In this document: positions 56,869 through 64,000 of the stretch, one piece after another
How the letters are laid out: every line of letters begins with the position of its first letter
Position numbering within the stretch: position 1 is the stretch's first letter
Source: Actinomadura hallensis
GTDB taxonomy: Bacteria > Actinomycetota > Actinomycetes > Streptosporangiales > Streptosporangiaceae
DNA: 64,000 bases
NCBI RefSeq assembly: GCF_006716765.1
Contig: NZ_VFPO01000001.1
Span: 124,001-188,000, forward strand
Reading direction: 5' to 3'
The notes under the pieces: model-generated
What the model saw: only the letters and a program-made list of their open reading frames with translations
Databases searched by the model: none
Told to the model about the DNA's origin: nothing
Position numbers and translations under genes: made by a program

Positions 56869-58824
56869 TCAGTCGGCGGGGTCGTGCGGTCGCGGAGGAA
56901 GCGCGGCACCGGGGGCCGCCTCCGGCTCCATGACGGGAGCGGCGTCCAGGTCGTCCCCCGCCGGGGGCGGCGGGACGGCGACCAGGACGTCGTGCAGGGA
57001 GTGCAGCGCCCAGGACGGCAGGACGTCCCGGCCTATCAGGTCGTCGACGGAGCCGAAGGGGCCCTGCGCCGTCCGGGCCAGCACGATGAGCTTCGCGTGG
57101 TAGGCGCCCAGGCCCGGCAGCGAGGCCAGCAGCGGCTCCGGCGCGGTGTTGACGTCGACGAGGCCGCCGTCGTCGAACTTGCGCGGCAGATCGGGACGTC
57201 CGATGCGGAGCGTGCGCGCGACCGACGGGTAGTGCGTCACCAGCGAGCGGGCCTGCTCGCGGCGGACCCTGCGCTCGATCAGCGGGACGCCGGCGGCGGC
57301 CGCCGCGGCGCCCGGCGCGGACGCCGGCGAGGCAGTGAGGACGGCCAGGTGAACGGCGCCGCCCACCATCGTGCCGAGCATCGAGACCAGGAGCGGCAGG
57401 TCCCACCAGGTCGTCCTGTCCACGTCGACGGCCTCGGCGCCCACGAAGAAGAGGACCGTCAGCGCGAGGTAGGCGAACGCCGACAGCGCGAGCGGGAGGC
57501 TCCGCCGCCGCGCCGCGAAATAGCTGACGAGCGCCCATGTCGCCATGCCGAGCGTGAGCGGCGGCATCGCCACGAGGACCGCCCGCAGCGGCCACGGGTA
57601 GCGCGGCGCGGCGGGGAGGGCCGCCGAGTGGACGTGAGCGGCGGCCGGGACGTGTCCGCTCATGACCTGCCCGGCGTAGGCCCCGGGCGGAACGGAACCG
57701 GACGGCTCGGCGCGAGCGAGCTTGTGCGGCGTCAGGGACGCTTGCGCCCCTGGGAGCGGGTAAGGGTTCGCCTTCGAGAACGCGGAACCGTGCGGGACCG
57801 GCGACGTGGGCGGCTCCTCTCCCGCGGAGCCGGGCGGATCCGGAGGTGCGAAACCGGACGGCTCCGGGGCTGACCCGTCCGGTTTCGGGGGAGCGGAGTC
57901 GCGCGGCTCCGGGGAGGCGAACGGAGGGATCTCGGGGGCGCCGTCCGCGACCGGGTCGGTGACGTCCTCGGACGGTTTGCGCAACACGACGCGACGCTGC
58001 TCCGCGGCTTCGTCGCGTCCCGCCGCGGGAGGCGCGGCCAGCGACCGGTCGCCGCGGAGGATGCTCACGTGCAGGTTCTGGAGGCGTTCGCCCGGCTCGA
58101 CGCCGAACTCCTCGGCGAAGAAGTCCCGCGCGTCCCGGTAGGCGGCGAGGGCCTCCGCCTGCCTGCCGCACCGGTACAGCGCCAGCATCAGCAGGTAGCG
58201 CAGCCCCTCCCGCAGCGGGAACTCGGCCACGAGGCCGAACAGCTCGGACACCAGCCGCGCGTGCTCGCCCAGCTCCAGGCCGATCTCCGCGGACGCCTCC
58301 AGCGCGGCGGCGCGCTGCTCGTTCAGCCGTTCCCTGGCCGAGTCGAAGAACGCGCCGTTCAGCCCGGCCAGCGCCGGTCCGCGCCACAGCTCCAGCGCCT
58401 CGCGTAACCGGACCGCCGCGGTCGCCGCGTCGCCGGCGGCGCGCTCGGCCTGGGCGGCCCGCACCCGGTCCTGGAAGACCTCCGCGTCGAGGCCGCCCTT
58501 CGGGACGCTCAGGGCGTATCCCCCGTCCGTGAGCGTCAGCAGGCGTCCGGGGGAGCGGGGCGAACGGTCCGGCTCCAGGACGCGCCGCAGACCGGCCACG
58601 TACTTCTGGACGACGTTCGTGCCGTTGTCGGGAGGGTCGTCGCCCCACACCGCCGACACGATCGAGGCGGTGGGCACCGGCCGGTTGGGGTTCAGCAGCA
58701 GCACGGCGAGCACGGCCCGCTGCTTTCCGGGCCCGAGGTCGAGTTCCCGTCCGTCCCGCCAGGCGGTGGGCCTGCCCAGGATCTCGAAGCGCAGTGACGA
58801 GGTCTCACCCGGCAGTGTGACCAC
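56869..58824 (-). CDS. SARP/BTAD regulator fused to membrane segments and helix-hairpin-helix domain
   Basis: 651 residues with four blocks: OmpR-type winged-helix DNA-binding domain (about 8-105, PGKQRAVLAVLLLNPNRPV, WGDDPP), bacterial transcriptional activator domain (BTAD; about 110-255, AEVFQDRVRAAQAERAAG, EGLRYLLMLALYRCGRQAEAL), a Pro/Ser-rich linker (265-410) and three membrane helices (about 423-445, 452-475, 485-508). The end has a ComEA-like HhH (about 565-620, LVDVNTAPEPLLASLPGLG). SARPs are normally soluble activators; a membrane-tethered one with an added DNA-binding-like HhH is unusual. The gene is divergent from a lipoprotein, with SARP-box-like repeats between them. Confidence 0.88.
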   Translation of the reverse strand: MVTLPGETSSLRFEILGRPTAWRDGRELDLGPGKQRAVLAVLLLNPNRPVPTASIVSAVWGDDPPDNGTNVVQKYVAGLRRVLEPDRSPRSPGRLLTLTDGGYALSVPKGGLDAEVFQDRVRAAQAERAAGDAATAAVRLREALELWRGPALAGLNGAFFDSARERLNEQRAAALEASAEIGLELGEHARLVSELFGLVAEFPLREGLRYLLMLALYRCGRQAEALAAYRDARDFFAEEFGVEPGERLQNLHVSILRGDRSLAAPPAAGRDEAAEQRRVVLRKPSEDVTDPVADGAPEIPPFASPEPRDSAPPKPDGSAPEPSGFAPPDPPGSAGEEPPTSPVPHGSAFSKANPYPLPGAQASLTPHKLARAEPSGSVPPGAYAGQVMSGHVPAAAHVHSAALPAAPRYPWPLRAVLVAMPPLTLGMATWALVSYFAARRRSLPLALSAFAYLALTVLFFVGAEAVDVDRTTWWDLPLLVSMLGTMVGGAVHLAVLTASPASAPGAAAAAAGVPLIERRVRREQARSLVTHYPSVARTLRIGRPDLPRKFDDGGLVDVNTAPEPLLASLPGLGAYHAKLIVLARTAQGPFGSVDDLIGRDVLPSWALHSLHDVLVAVPPPPAGDDLDAAPVMEPEAAPGAALPPRPHDPAD

Positions 58825-58879
58825 CTCCGCTCACTGCCCCCCGGCGCGCACCCACCGTTTCCGGTGCCGCGGCAGGGCT

Positions 58880-58928
58880 TCCGCAGTCCCTCCGCAGTGA
58901 CGGCAGCATATCGACAGTGAGTCCGCAT
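58880..58928. promoter_or_regulatory. SARP-box-like heptamer repeats
   Basis: TCCGCAG (58880), TCCGCAG (58891), ACGGCAG (58900), TCGACAG (58911), TCCGCAT (58922): spacings 11, 9, 11, 11 bases. SARPs bind heptamers spaced one helical turn (11 bases) apart near their own and target promoters. The repeats lie 56-104 bases upstream of the divergent starts. Confidence 0.55.
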
Positions 58929-59010
58929 CGTCCCGGCATGAACGCCCGGCAGCCTCCTTCTCGGACATGTACGGCGATGTCACCGAATGGGAAGAGAGAA
59001 GGGGATCGGG

Positions 59011-59769
59011 GTGCCTGACCACCGACTGCGTAACGTGCGCGCGCTGGGAATTCCGGCCGTGCTCGCGCTCGCGTTCACCATGGGCTGCGGGCCGAACGAG
59101 GACACCGGCGCCGGGCAGGGGAAGCCGGACGAGACGGCCACGGCCGCGCCGTCCCCCGCCGTCACCGCCAACGGCGTGGAGAAACTGGGGGCCGCCGAGA
59201 TACTGAAGCAGGCCCGCAAGGCGACCGCGTCGGCGAAGTACATGCGGGTGCACGGCCGGGTCGCCGACGAGGAGGGCAGGATGACCCTCGACTTCCGCTA
59301 CGCGGGCAAGGCGAAGTCGACCGGCTGGTTCACGATCGGCGCCCAGCGCGTCGAGATCACCAGGGTGGGCTCGGACATCTACTTCCAGGGCAACGCGGCG
59401 TTCTGGACGGCGATCGGAGAGAAGGCCGCCTACAAGCTGTTCAAGGGGAAGTTCATCAAGACGACCGCCGACAACGCCGACTTCAAGGACCTGGCGGCCT
59501 TCACGGACCGCACGGGCCTCTTCGACGAGGTGGTGAAGGCCGCCCCCGGCTGGAAGAAGGGCGAGACCGGGAAGGCGGGCGGCACGCCCTCCGTGGTGCT
59601 GACCAGCTCCGCCGGTGACCGGATCCAGGTGGCGACCCAAGGCCGGCCGTACGTGCTGAGCATGGACGGCGGGCAGGACAACCACCTGGAGTACTCCGCG
59701 TACGGGCAGCCCATGGAGATCCGCCGGCCCCCCGCCCGCGACGTGGTGGACCTGGAGGACTTCGCCTAG
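59011..59769 (+). CDS. LppX/LprG-like lipoprotein
   Basis: 252 residues. Lipoprotein signal with a hydrophobic run ending TMGC (Cys 26), then a Thr/Ala/Pro linker, then a mature domain of about 190 residues resembling LprG/LppX and LolA-type half-barrels: GAAEILKQARKATASAKYMRVHG, YAGKAKSTGWFTIGAQRVEITRVG, and YFQGNAAFWTAIG. These proteins carry lipids or lipoglycans across the envelope. I chose GTG 59011 because AGAAGGGGA precedes it. Divergent from the membrane SARP, which probably controls it. Cargo unknown. Confidence 0.78.
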   Translation: MPDHRLRNVRALGIPAVLALAFTMGCGPNEDTGAGQGKPDETATAAPSPAVTANGVEKLGAAEILKQARKATASAKYMRVHGRVADEEGRMTLDFRYAGKAKSTGWFTIGAQRVEITRVGSDIYFQGNAAFWTAIGEKAAYKLFKGKFIKTTADNADFKDLAAFTDRTGLFDEVVKAAPGWKKGETGKAGGTPSVVLTSSAGDRIQVATQGRPYVLSMDGGQDNHLEYSAYGQPMEIRRPPARDVVDLEDFA

Positions 59770-59849
59770 GCGGAGTCGCCTTCAGGCCGCCCGGCGTTTC
59801 GGAAGGCAGGTGGGGGTCGCGGTACGGGAACTCCTGGTAAAACCCAGGG

Positions 59850-60593
59850 GTGGCCGTGCTCGTCTCCCTCCTCGCCTTCCTCATGACCCTCCTTGGGGGC
59901 GTCGCGGCCATGCGGGTGCGGGACAACCGGCACCTCGTGCTCGGGCTGTCCGGCGGCCTCATGCTCGGGATCGTCGCCTTCGACCTGATCCCCGAGTCGC
60001 TGGAGATGACGCGGCACAGCCCGTTCGGCGTCCCCGCACCGATGATCGGGTTCGCGGCCGGGTTCGTGCTGCTGCACGTCGTGGAGCAGGCGGTGGCGAT
60101 CCACCGGGCCCACGAGGACGAGTACGCGCCGCACGTCCACGCCCACGGGCACGGCGCCGGGCAGGCCGGGCTGGTCGCGGCGTTCGCGCTCGTCGTGCAC
60201 AGCCTGCTGGACGGTCTCGCCATCGGCCTCGGCTTCCAGTCCGGGACCGAGGTGGGGACCTTCGTGGCCCTCGCCGTGATCGTCCACAAGTTCGCGGACG
60301 GCTTCAACACCGTCACCGCCGCGTCACTGAACCGCGCCGACCGCCGCCCCGCCGTCGTGCTGCTGTTCGCCAACGCCACCGCCCCCGTCGCCGGTGCCGC
60401 GCTCGGGACGCTGGTGCGGGTGCCGGAGGCCGTCCTCGGCCCCTACCTCGGACTGTTCGCCGGCGTCCTGCTCTACCTGGCCGCCGCCGAGATCCTCCCG
60501 GAGGCGCACAGCCTCCACCCGCGCGTGATGACGCTGTGCGCCACCGGCCTCGGGCTGGCGGCCGTCCTGCTCGTCGTCGGCCTCGCCGGCTGA
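59850..60593 (+). CDS. ZIP-family metal transporter
   Basis: 247 residues, about seven to eight membrane segments. The ZIP metal pathway is present: VVHSLLDGLAIG (helix 4 His and Asp) and VIVHKFADGFNT (helix 5, HK-x-x-DG type). A His-rich loop (APHVHAHGHGAG) lies before helix 4, as in many zinc transporters. Likely zinc or another divalent cation. The start GTG 59850 has a weak ribosome site. It may follow the lipoprotein gene on one transcript. A strong hairpin terminator follows. Confidence 0.9.
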   Translation: MAVLVSLLAFLMTLLGGVAAMRVRDNRHLVLGLSGGLMLGIVAFDLIPESLEMTRHSPFGVPAPMIGFAAGFVLLHVVEQAVAIHRAHEDEYAPHVHAHGHGAGQAGLVAAFALVVHSLLDGLAIGLGFQSGTEVGTFVALAVIVHKFADGFNTVTAASLNRADRRPAVVLLFANATAPVAGAALGTLVRVPEAVLGPYLGLFAGVLLYLAAAEILPEAHSLHPRVMTLCATGLGLAAVLLVVGLAG

Positions 60594-60623
60594 CCCCGCG
60601 GACCGGGACGCGACGCCGGGAAC

Positions 60624-60662
60624 GACAGAGGGCCGCCCGGGAGACCCGGACGGCCCTCTGTC
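60624..60662. terminator. Bidirectional terminator between ZIP and proX genes
   Basis: GACAGAGGGCCG / CGGCCCTCTGTC, 12 pairs, with an inner CCGGG/CCCGG extension; 17 pairs in total with one mismatch, between convergent stops at 60593 (+) and 60691 (-). Confidence 0.85.
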
Positions 60663-60690
60663 ACCTAGGAACGAACGTCCCCGGAGAAGA

Positions 60691-61584
60691 TCAACCCGTC
60701 GCCTGCTGCGCGAACTCGGGGTTCTTCTTCAGCCACTCGTCCACGGCCTTGTCGGGGTCCTCCTTGAACTGGTTCTCCATGAGGTCCTCGAGCGACCCGA
60801 GCTGCTCGTCGTTCATCTTGAACTTCTTGAGCCAGTCGGCGACTTCCTGCTGGTCCTCGGAGAAGCCCTTACGGGCGACGGTGTAGACGCCGTCGGGCTT
60901 GCCCATCGCGCCCTTCGGGTCCTCCAGGTCACGGATGGGGTACTTGGCGTACGCCCAGTGCGGACGCCAGAGGGTGACGATGATGTCCTTCTTGGCGTTC
61001 ACGGCCTTCTCAAGCTCGGTGAGCATGGCGGCCGTCGAGGAGGTGGTGACCGTGTACTCGTCCTTCAGGTCGTACGCGGGGAGCATCTCCTGCGACGACA
61101 CCCGGTAGAGGCCCGAGCTCTTCTCGATGCCGATGATCTTGCCGCCGTACTCGTCGCCCTTGCCCTTGAGGTCCTCGAGCGACTTCAGCTGCGAGTACTC
61201 CGGCACCGCGATGGTCAGGGGCGCCTCGTCGTACCAGGCGCCGACCTGCTCCAGCTTGTCGCCGTACTGCTTCCAGTAGTCCTCGTGGGTGCCGGGCAGC
61301 CAGGCGTCGAGGAACAGGTCCACGTCGCCCTTCGCCATGCCGGCGTACAGCGGGCCGGTGTCGAGGGTCTTGACCTCGACGTTGTAGCCCTTGTCCGTCA
61401 GCAGCCTCTTCCAGAGATACGTCGCGGCCTCACCCTCGGCCCACCCGGAGACCATCCCGATGGTCAGGTTCTTGTCGCTCTCCCCTCCCCCGGATCCGGA
61501 GTCGGAGTCGCCGCATCCCGCGGCGGTCAACGCCAGCGCCAGCGACAAGGCCGCGACGGCCAGACCCTTGAACTTGAAGCGCAT
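60691..61584 (-). CDS. proX: Glycine betaine-binding lipoprotein ProX/OpuAC
   Basis: 297 residues. Lipoprotein signal ending AAGC, then LTIGMVSGWAEGEA, the betaine-binding ligand loops (LDAWLPGTHEDYW and TLWRPHWAYAKY, with Trp/His residues for a quaternary-amine box) and YTVTTSSTAAML. It binds compatible solutes outside the cell for ProW-ProV. I chose ATG 61584 (MRFKFKG) with AAAGGACGGGA upstream over 61608. Last gene of proV-proW-proX. Confidence 0.92.
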   Translation of the reverse strand: MRFKFKGLAVAALSLALALTAAGCGDSDSGSGGGESDKNLTIGMVSGWAEGEAATYLWKRLLTDKGYNVEVKTLDTGPLYAGMAKGDVDLFLDAWLPGTHEDYWKQYGDKLEQVGAWYDEAPLTIAVPEYSQLKSLEDLKGKGDEYGGKIIGIEKSSGLYRVSSQEMLPAYDLKDEYTVTTSSTAAMLTELEKAVNAKKDIIVTLWRPHWAYAKYPIRDLEDPKGAMGKPDGVYTVARKGFSEDQQEVADWLKKFKMNDEQLGSLEDLMENQFKEDPDKAVDEWLKKNPEFAQQATG

Positions 61585-61647
61585 TCCCGTCCTTTCGTAG
61601 ACGTGCATAGGGGATAGGGGGAGCGGGTTCGTCGGCCGGCGGCCCCT

Positions 61648-62607
61648 TTACTTGGCGCCGGCCATGACGGCCGGGTCGAGTTCGGGGTTCGCGGCGGTCT
61701 CGTCGCGGCGGGCCGAGCCGCGGCCGTTCCTGCCGCGCGCGAACAGGGCGCGGAGCATGCCCGGCCCGTGGCCGAGCGCGCCGGTGAGGCGGTCGAGGTA
61801 GATGGCGAGGATGACGACCGCGATTCCGCCCTCGAAGCCCTTGGCGACGTCCACCCGGTTGATGCCCTCGAGCACCACGCCGCCGAGGCCTCCGGCGCCG
61901 ACCATGCCCGCGATGACGACCATCGACAGCGACAGCATGATCAGCTGGTTGATGCCGGCCATGATCGACGGCATCGCGAGCGGAATCTGGATGCGGGTCA
62001 GGATCCGGTTCGGGGGCGTGCCGAACGCCTCCCCCGCCTCGACCATCTCCGGGTCGACGCCGCGGATGCCGAGTTCGGTCAGCCGCACTCCCGGCGGCAT
62101 CGCGAAGATCACCGTGGCGACCACGCCGGGAACGGAGCCGATGCTGAAGAAGAAGATCGCCGGGATCAGGTAGACGAACGCCGGCATCGTCTGCATGAAG
62201 TCCAGGATCGGCCGGACGAGGCGGCTCACCATGTCGTTGCGGGCCGCCGCGATCCCGATCGGCACCGACAGCACCGTCGACACCACCGCCGCCACGATCA
62301 CCAGGGCGAGCGAGTCCATGGAGTCCTTCCAGAGCTCCATGCTGTCGATCAGCGCGAAGCCGACGACGGAGAACGCCGCCAGCTTCCACCCGCTGACCAC
62401 CAGGGCCAGCAGCGCCAGCACCAGCGCCAGCACCAGCGGAGGCGGCCCCGTGAGAACGCCCGTGAGCGCGTCCACCGACGCCTCGATGGCCGTCCCGATC
62501 CCGTCGAACAGCCACCCCAGGTTGTCGGTGCACCAGGTGACGAGGTTGTCGAACCACTCGCCCACCGGCGCTCTGGGCAGGTCGACAGCGAGCACGTCAC
62601 TCGTCAA
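61648..62607 (-). CDS. proW: Glycine betaine ABC permease ProW
   Basis: 319-residue permease. N-terminal amphipathic stretch and six or more membrane helices; the EAA-like loop is VDPEMVEAGEAFGTPPNRILTRIQIPLAMPSIM and the AARNDMVSRL region precedes helix 3. The last 40 residues are polar. It overlaps the proV stop by 11 bases (62597-62607). Confidence 0.94.
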   Translation of the reverse strand: MTSDVLAVDLPRAPVGEWFDNLVTWCTDNLGWLFDGIGTAIEASVDALTGVLTGPPPLVLALVLALLALVVSGWKLAAFSVVGFALIDSMELWKDSMDSLALVIVAAVVSTVLSVPIGIAAARNDMVSRLVRPILDFMQTMPAFVYLIPAIFFFSIGSVPGVVATVIFAMPPGVRLTELGIRGVDPEMVEAGEAFGTPPNRILTRIQIPLAMPSIMAGINQLIMLSLSMVVIAGMVGAGGLGGVVLEGINRVDVAKGFEGGIAVVILAIYLDRLTGALGHGPGMLRALFARGRNGRGSARRDETAANPELDPAVMAGAK

Positions 62608-63850
62608 CGCCGCCGCCCTCCTTCGTCAGTGCCAGCTCGGGTTCCTCCTCGACGACGTCGTCGAGATTCGTGTTGATCGCTCCCAGCGCCGCCAGGAGCG
62701 TCACCCGCGGTATCACCCCGACCAGGGTCCCGTCGTCGTCCACGACGGGTACGGGCAGGTCGCTCTCGGCGCACCGCACGAACAGGTCCGCGACCGGGGT
62801 GTCGGGGGACACCGGCTCCGGGTCCTCCGGATCGATCAGCCCGTCGAGCTTCTGGACGTTGTCCTGCACCGCGTCCGCTATCACCGTCGCGCGGACCCGG
62901 CCGACCAGCCTGCGGTCGCGACCGATCACGAACGCCGCGGAGGTCTGATGCTCGCGCATCGTCCTGAGCGCCGTCCGCGGACCCGTAGTCGACAGTACCG
63001 TGACCAGCGGTTTCTCCATAACCGAGGCCGCCGTGAGCACCCTGGTACGGTCCACGTCCGCGACGAACTGCGCGACGTAGTCGTTCGCCGGGTCGGTGAG
63101 GATCTCCTCGGCCGTCCCTATCTGCACGATCCGGCCCTCCCGCATCACCGCGATGCGGTCGCCGATGCGCATGGCCTCGTTCAGGTCGTGCGTGATGAAC
63201 ACGATCGTCTTGCCGAACTTGGCCTGCAGGTCCATCAGGAGATCCTGGACCTCCCGCCGGATCAGCGGGTCGAGGGCGCTGAACGCCTCGTCCATCAGGA
63301 TCAGGTCGGTGCCGGACGCGAGCGCGCGGGCGAGCCCGACGCGCTGCTTCATCCCGCCCGACAGCTCGCCGGGATACTTGTCCTCCCAGCCTTCGAGACC
63401 GACGAGTTTCAGGAACTCGCGGGCGGTCTTCTCCCGTTCCTCCTTCGGGACTCCGCGAACCTCGAGCCCGTAGGCGGCGTTCGCGAGCACCGTCCGGTGA
63501 GGGAAGAGCGCGAAGTGCTGGAACACCATGCTGACCTTGTTCTGCCGCAGTGTCCGCAGCGCCTTCGGCGACATCTTCGCGATGTCCTGGCCGTCGATCT
63601 CGACGCTGCCCGACGTCACGGGGAGGAGTCCGTTCAGCATCCGGATGAGCGTTGACTTCCCGGAGCCCGACAGACCCATGACCACGAAGATCTCGCCCTC
63701 GTGGACCTCGAACGAGGCGTCGACCACCGCCGGCGTGACCCCAAGGCGGCGGATCGTGTCGAGGTCGGCGCCCGCCTTGAGTTTCCGTTGTGCCTCGGCC
63801 GCCTTACGGCCGAAGAGTTTCGTGACGCTTTCCGCGCGGAGTACTGACAC
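62597..63850 (-). CDS. proV: Glycine betaine ABC ATPase ProV with CBS domains
   Basis: 417 residues. ABC ATPase domain with Walker A GLSGSGKST, signature LSGGMKQRVGLARAL and Walker B ILMDEAFSALDP, followed by a CBS-domain pair (about 275-400, KPLVTVLSTTGPR, PVPVVDDDGTLVGVI), which in OpuA senses ionic strength or c-di-AMP. The insert AAEAQRKLKAGAD near the N-terminus is family-typical. I chose GTG 63850, preceded by AAAGGAG, over 63871. First gene of the operon; its promoter is in the last 150 bases of the window, where I see no riboswitch. Confidence 0.95.
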   Translation of the reverse strand: MSVLRAESVTKLFGRKAAEAQRKLKAGADLDTIRRLGVTPAVVDASFEVHEGEIFVVMGLSGSGKSTLIRMLNGLLPVTSGSVEIDGQDIAKMSPKALRTLRQNKVSMVFQHFALFPHRTVLANAAYGLEVRGVPKEEREKTAREFLKLVGLEGWEDKYPGELSGGMKQRVGLARALASGTDLILMDEAFSALDPLIRREVQDLLMDLQAKFGKTIVFITHDLNEAMRIGDRIAVMREGRIVQIGTAEEILTDPANDYVAQFVADVDRTRVLTAASVMEKPLVTVLSTTGPRTALRTMREHQTSAAFVIGRDRRLVGRVRATVIADAVQDNVQKLDGLIDPEDPEPVSPDTPVADLFVRCAESDLPVPVVDDDGTLVGVIPRVTLLAALGAINTNLDDVVEEEPELALTKEGGGVDE

Positions 63851-64000
63851 GATCTCCTTTCGGGTTCCCACGTCCGGGTGAGGCGCGGAAACGGGTCGCC
63901 TTTCAATTCCGTCCAGGCGCCCGGACGTGCCGCCTCACGCAGTGAGATCGGCAACCAGACGCCGTACCAGTGCGTCGCCCGAAACTACCCGTTCAGAGAA

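Noticed and set aside
63851..64000. c-di-AMP or other riboswitch before proV
   Set aside because: Only 150 bases are visible and no conserved riboswitch motif can be recognised.

Overview
The window is a chromosomal segment of a very GC-rich actinomycete. Gene content (PknG/GlnX/GlnH, HspR-controlled dnaK operon, Pat-type aminotransferase, SARP/BTAD regulator, CU044_5270-type remnant, AmiS/FmdA/FmdB) suggests an Actinomadura- or Streptosporangiales-like organism; this is an inference from gene families, not a database match. I found no rRNA, tRNA, CRISPR array, integrase or transposase. Most of the window is core metabolism and stress response, with a few accessory islands.

Layout. 1-5988: a five-gene signalling unit (PknG kinase cut by the window edge, VWA protein, zinc-ribbon/FHA protein, GlnX-like membrane protein, GlnH-like lipoprotein) that looks like an amino-acid sensing pathway. 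6037-10975: STAS protein, acyltransferase, lipoprotein, NfeD-like/flotillin pair, degenerate Nudix regulator. 11130-17912: aromatic/histidinol-phosphate aminotransferase, a three-part regulator, murA with a long 3' intergenic region, a SUFU-domain protein and a MOSC protein. 17929-25348: purB, purD, CorA with a short leader ORF, GDPD phosphodiesterase, purA, DUF3151. 25465-30309: GNAT and HxlR regulator with shared palindromic sites, fbaA, DedA, DUF4115-like protein, pyrE, a hydrolase-fold protein. 30547-34826: TPR protein, NYN nuclease, PhoD-type phosphatase. 35024-39074: amide utilisation (FmdB, AmiS, FmdA, AmiC-like sensor, divergent MarR). 39086-41930: epimerase and a lower-GC, translationally coupled DprA-like/ComF-like pair. 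42022-49098: heat-shock operon dnaK-grpE-dnaJ-hspR-clpB. 49586-54216: sigma-factor/CU044_5270 fusion remnant, 3-hydroxyacyl-CoA dehydrogenase, small Asp-rich lipoprotein, thiolase, DinB-like protein. 54596-63850: FadF-type iron-sulfur reductase, membrane SARP with HhH domain, lipoprotein, ZIP transporter, glycine betaine ABC transporter proV-proW-proX.

The most unusual things are a dispersed 110-165 base intergenic repeat with a conserved stem-loop (at least five substantial copies plus short remnants), a proline-rich 38-codon leader ORF before corA, the coupled DprA/ComF-like pair with a nested dyad over its start, a membrane-bound SARP fused to a helix-hairpin-helix domain with SARP-box-like repeats upstream, three matching GTTGC-N5-GCAAC-type sites around an hxlR gene, and an in-frame deletion remnant joining a sigma factor start to a CU044_5270 C-terminus.
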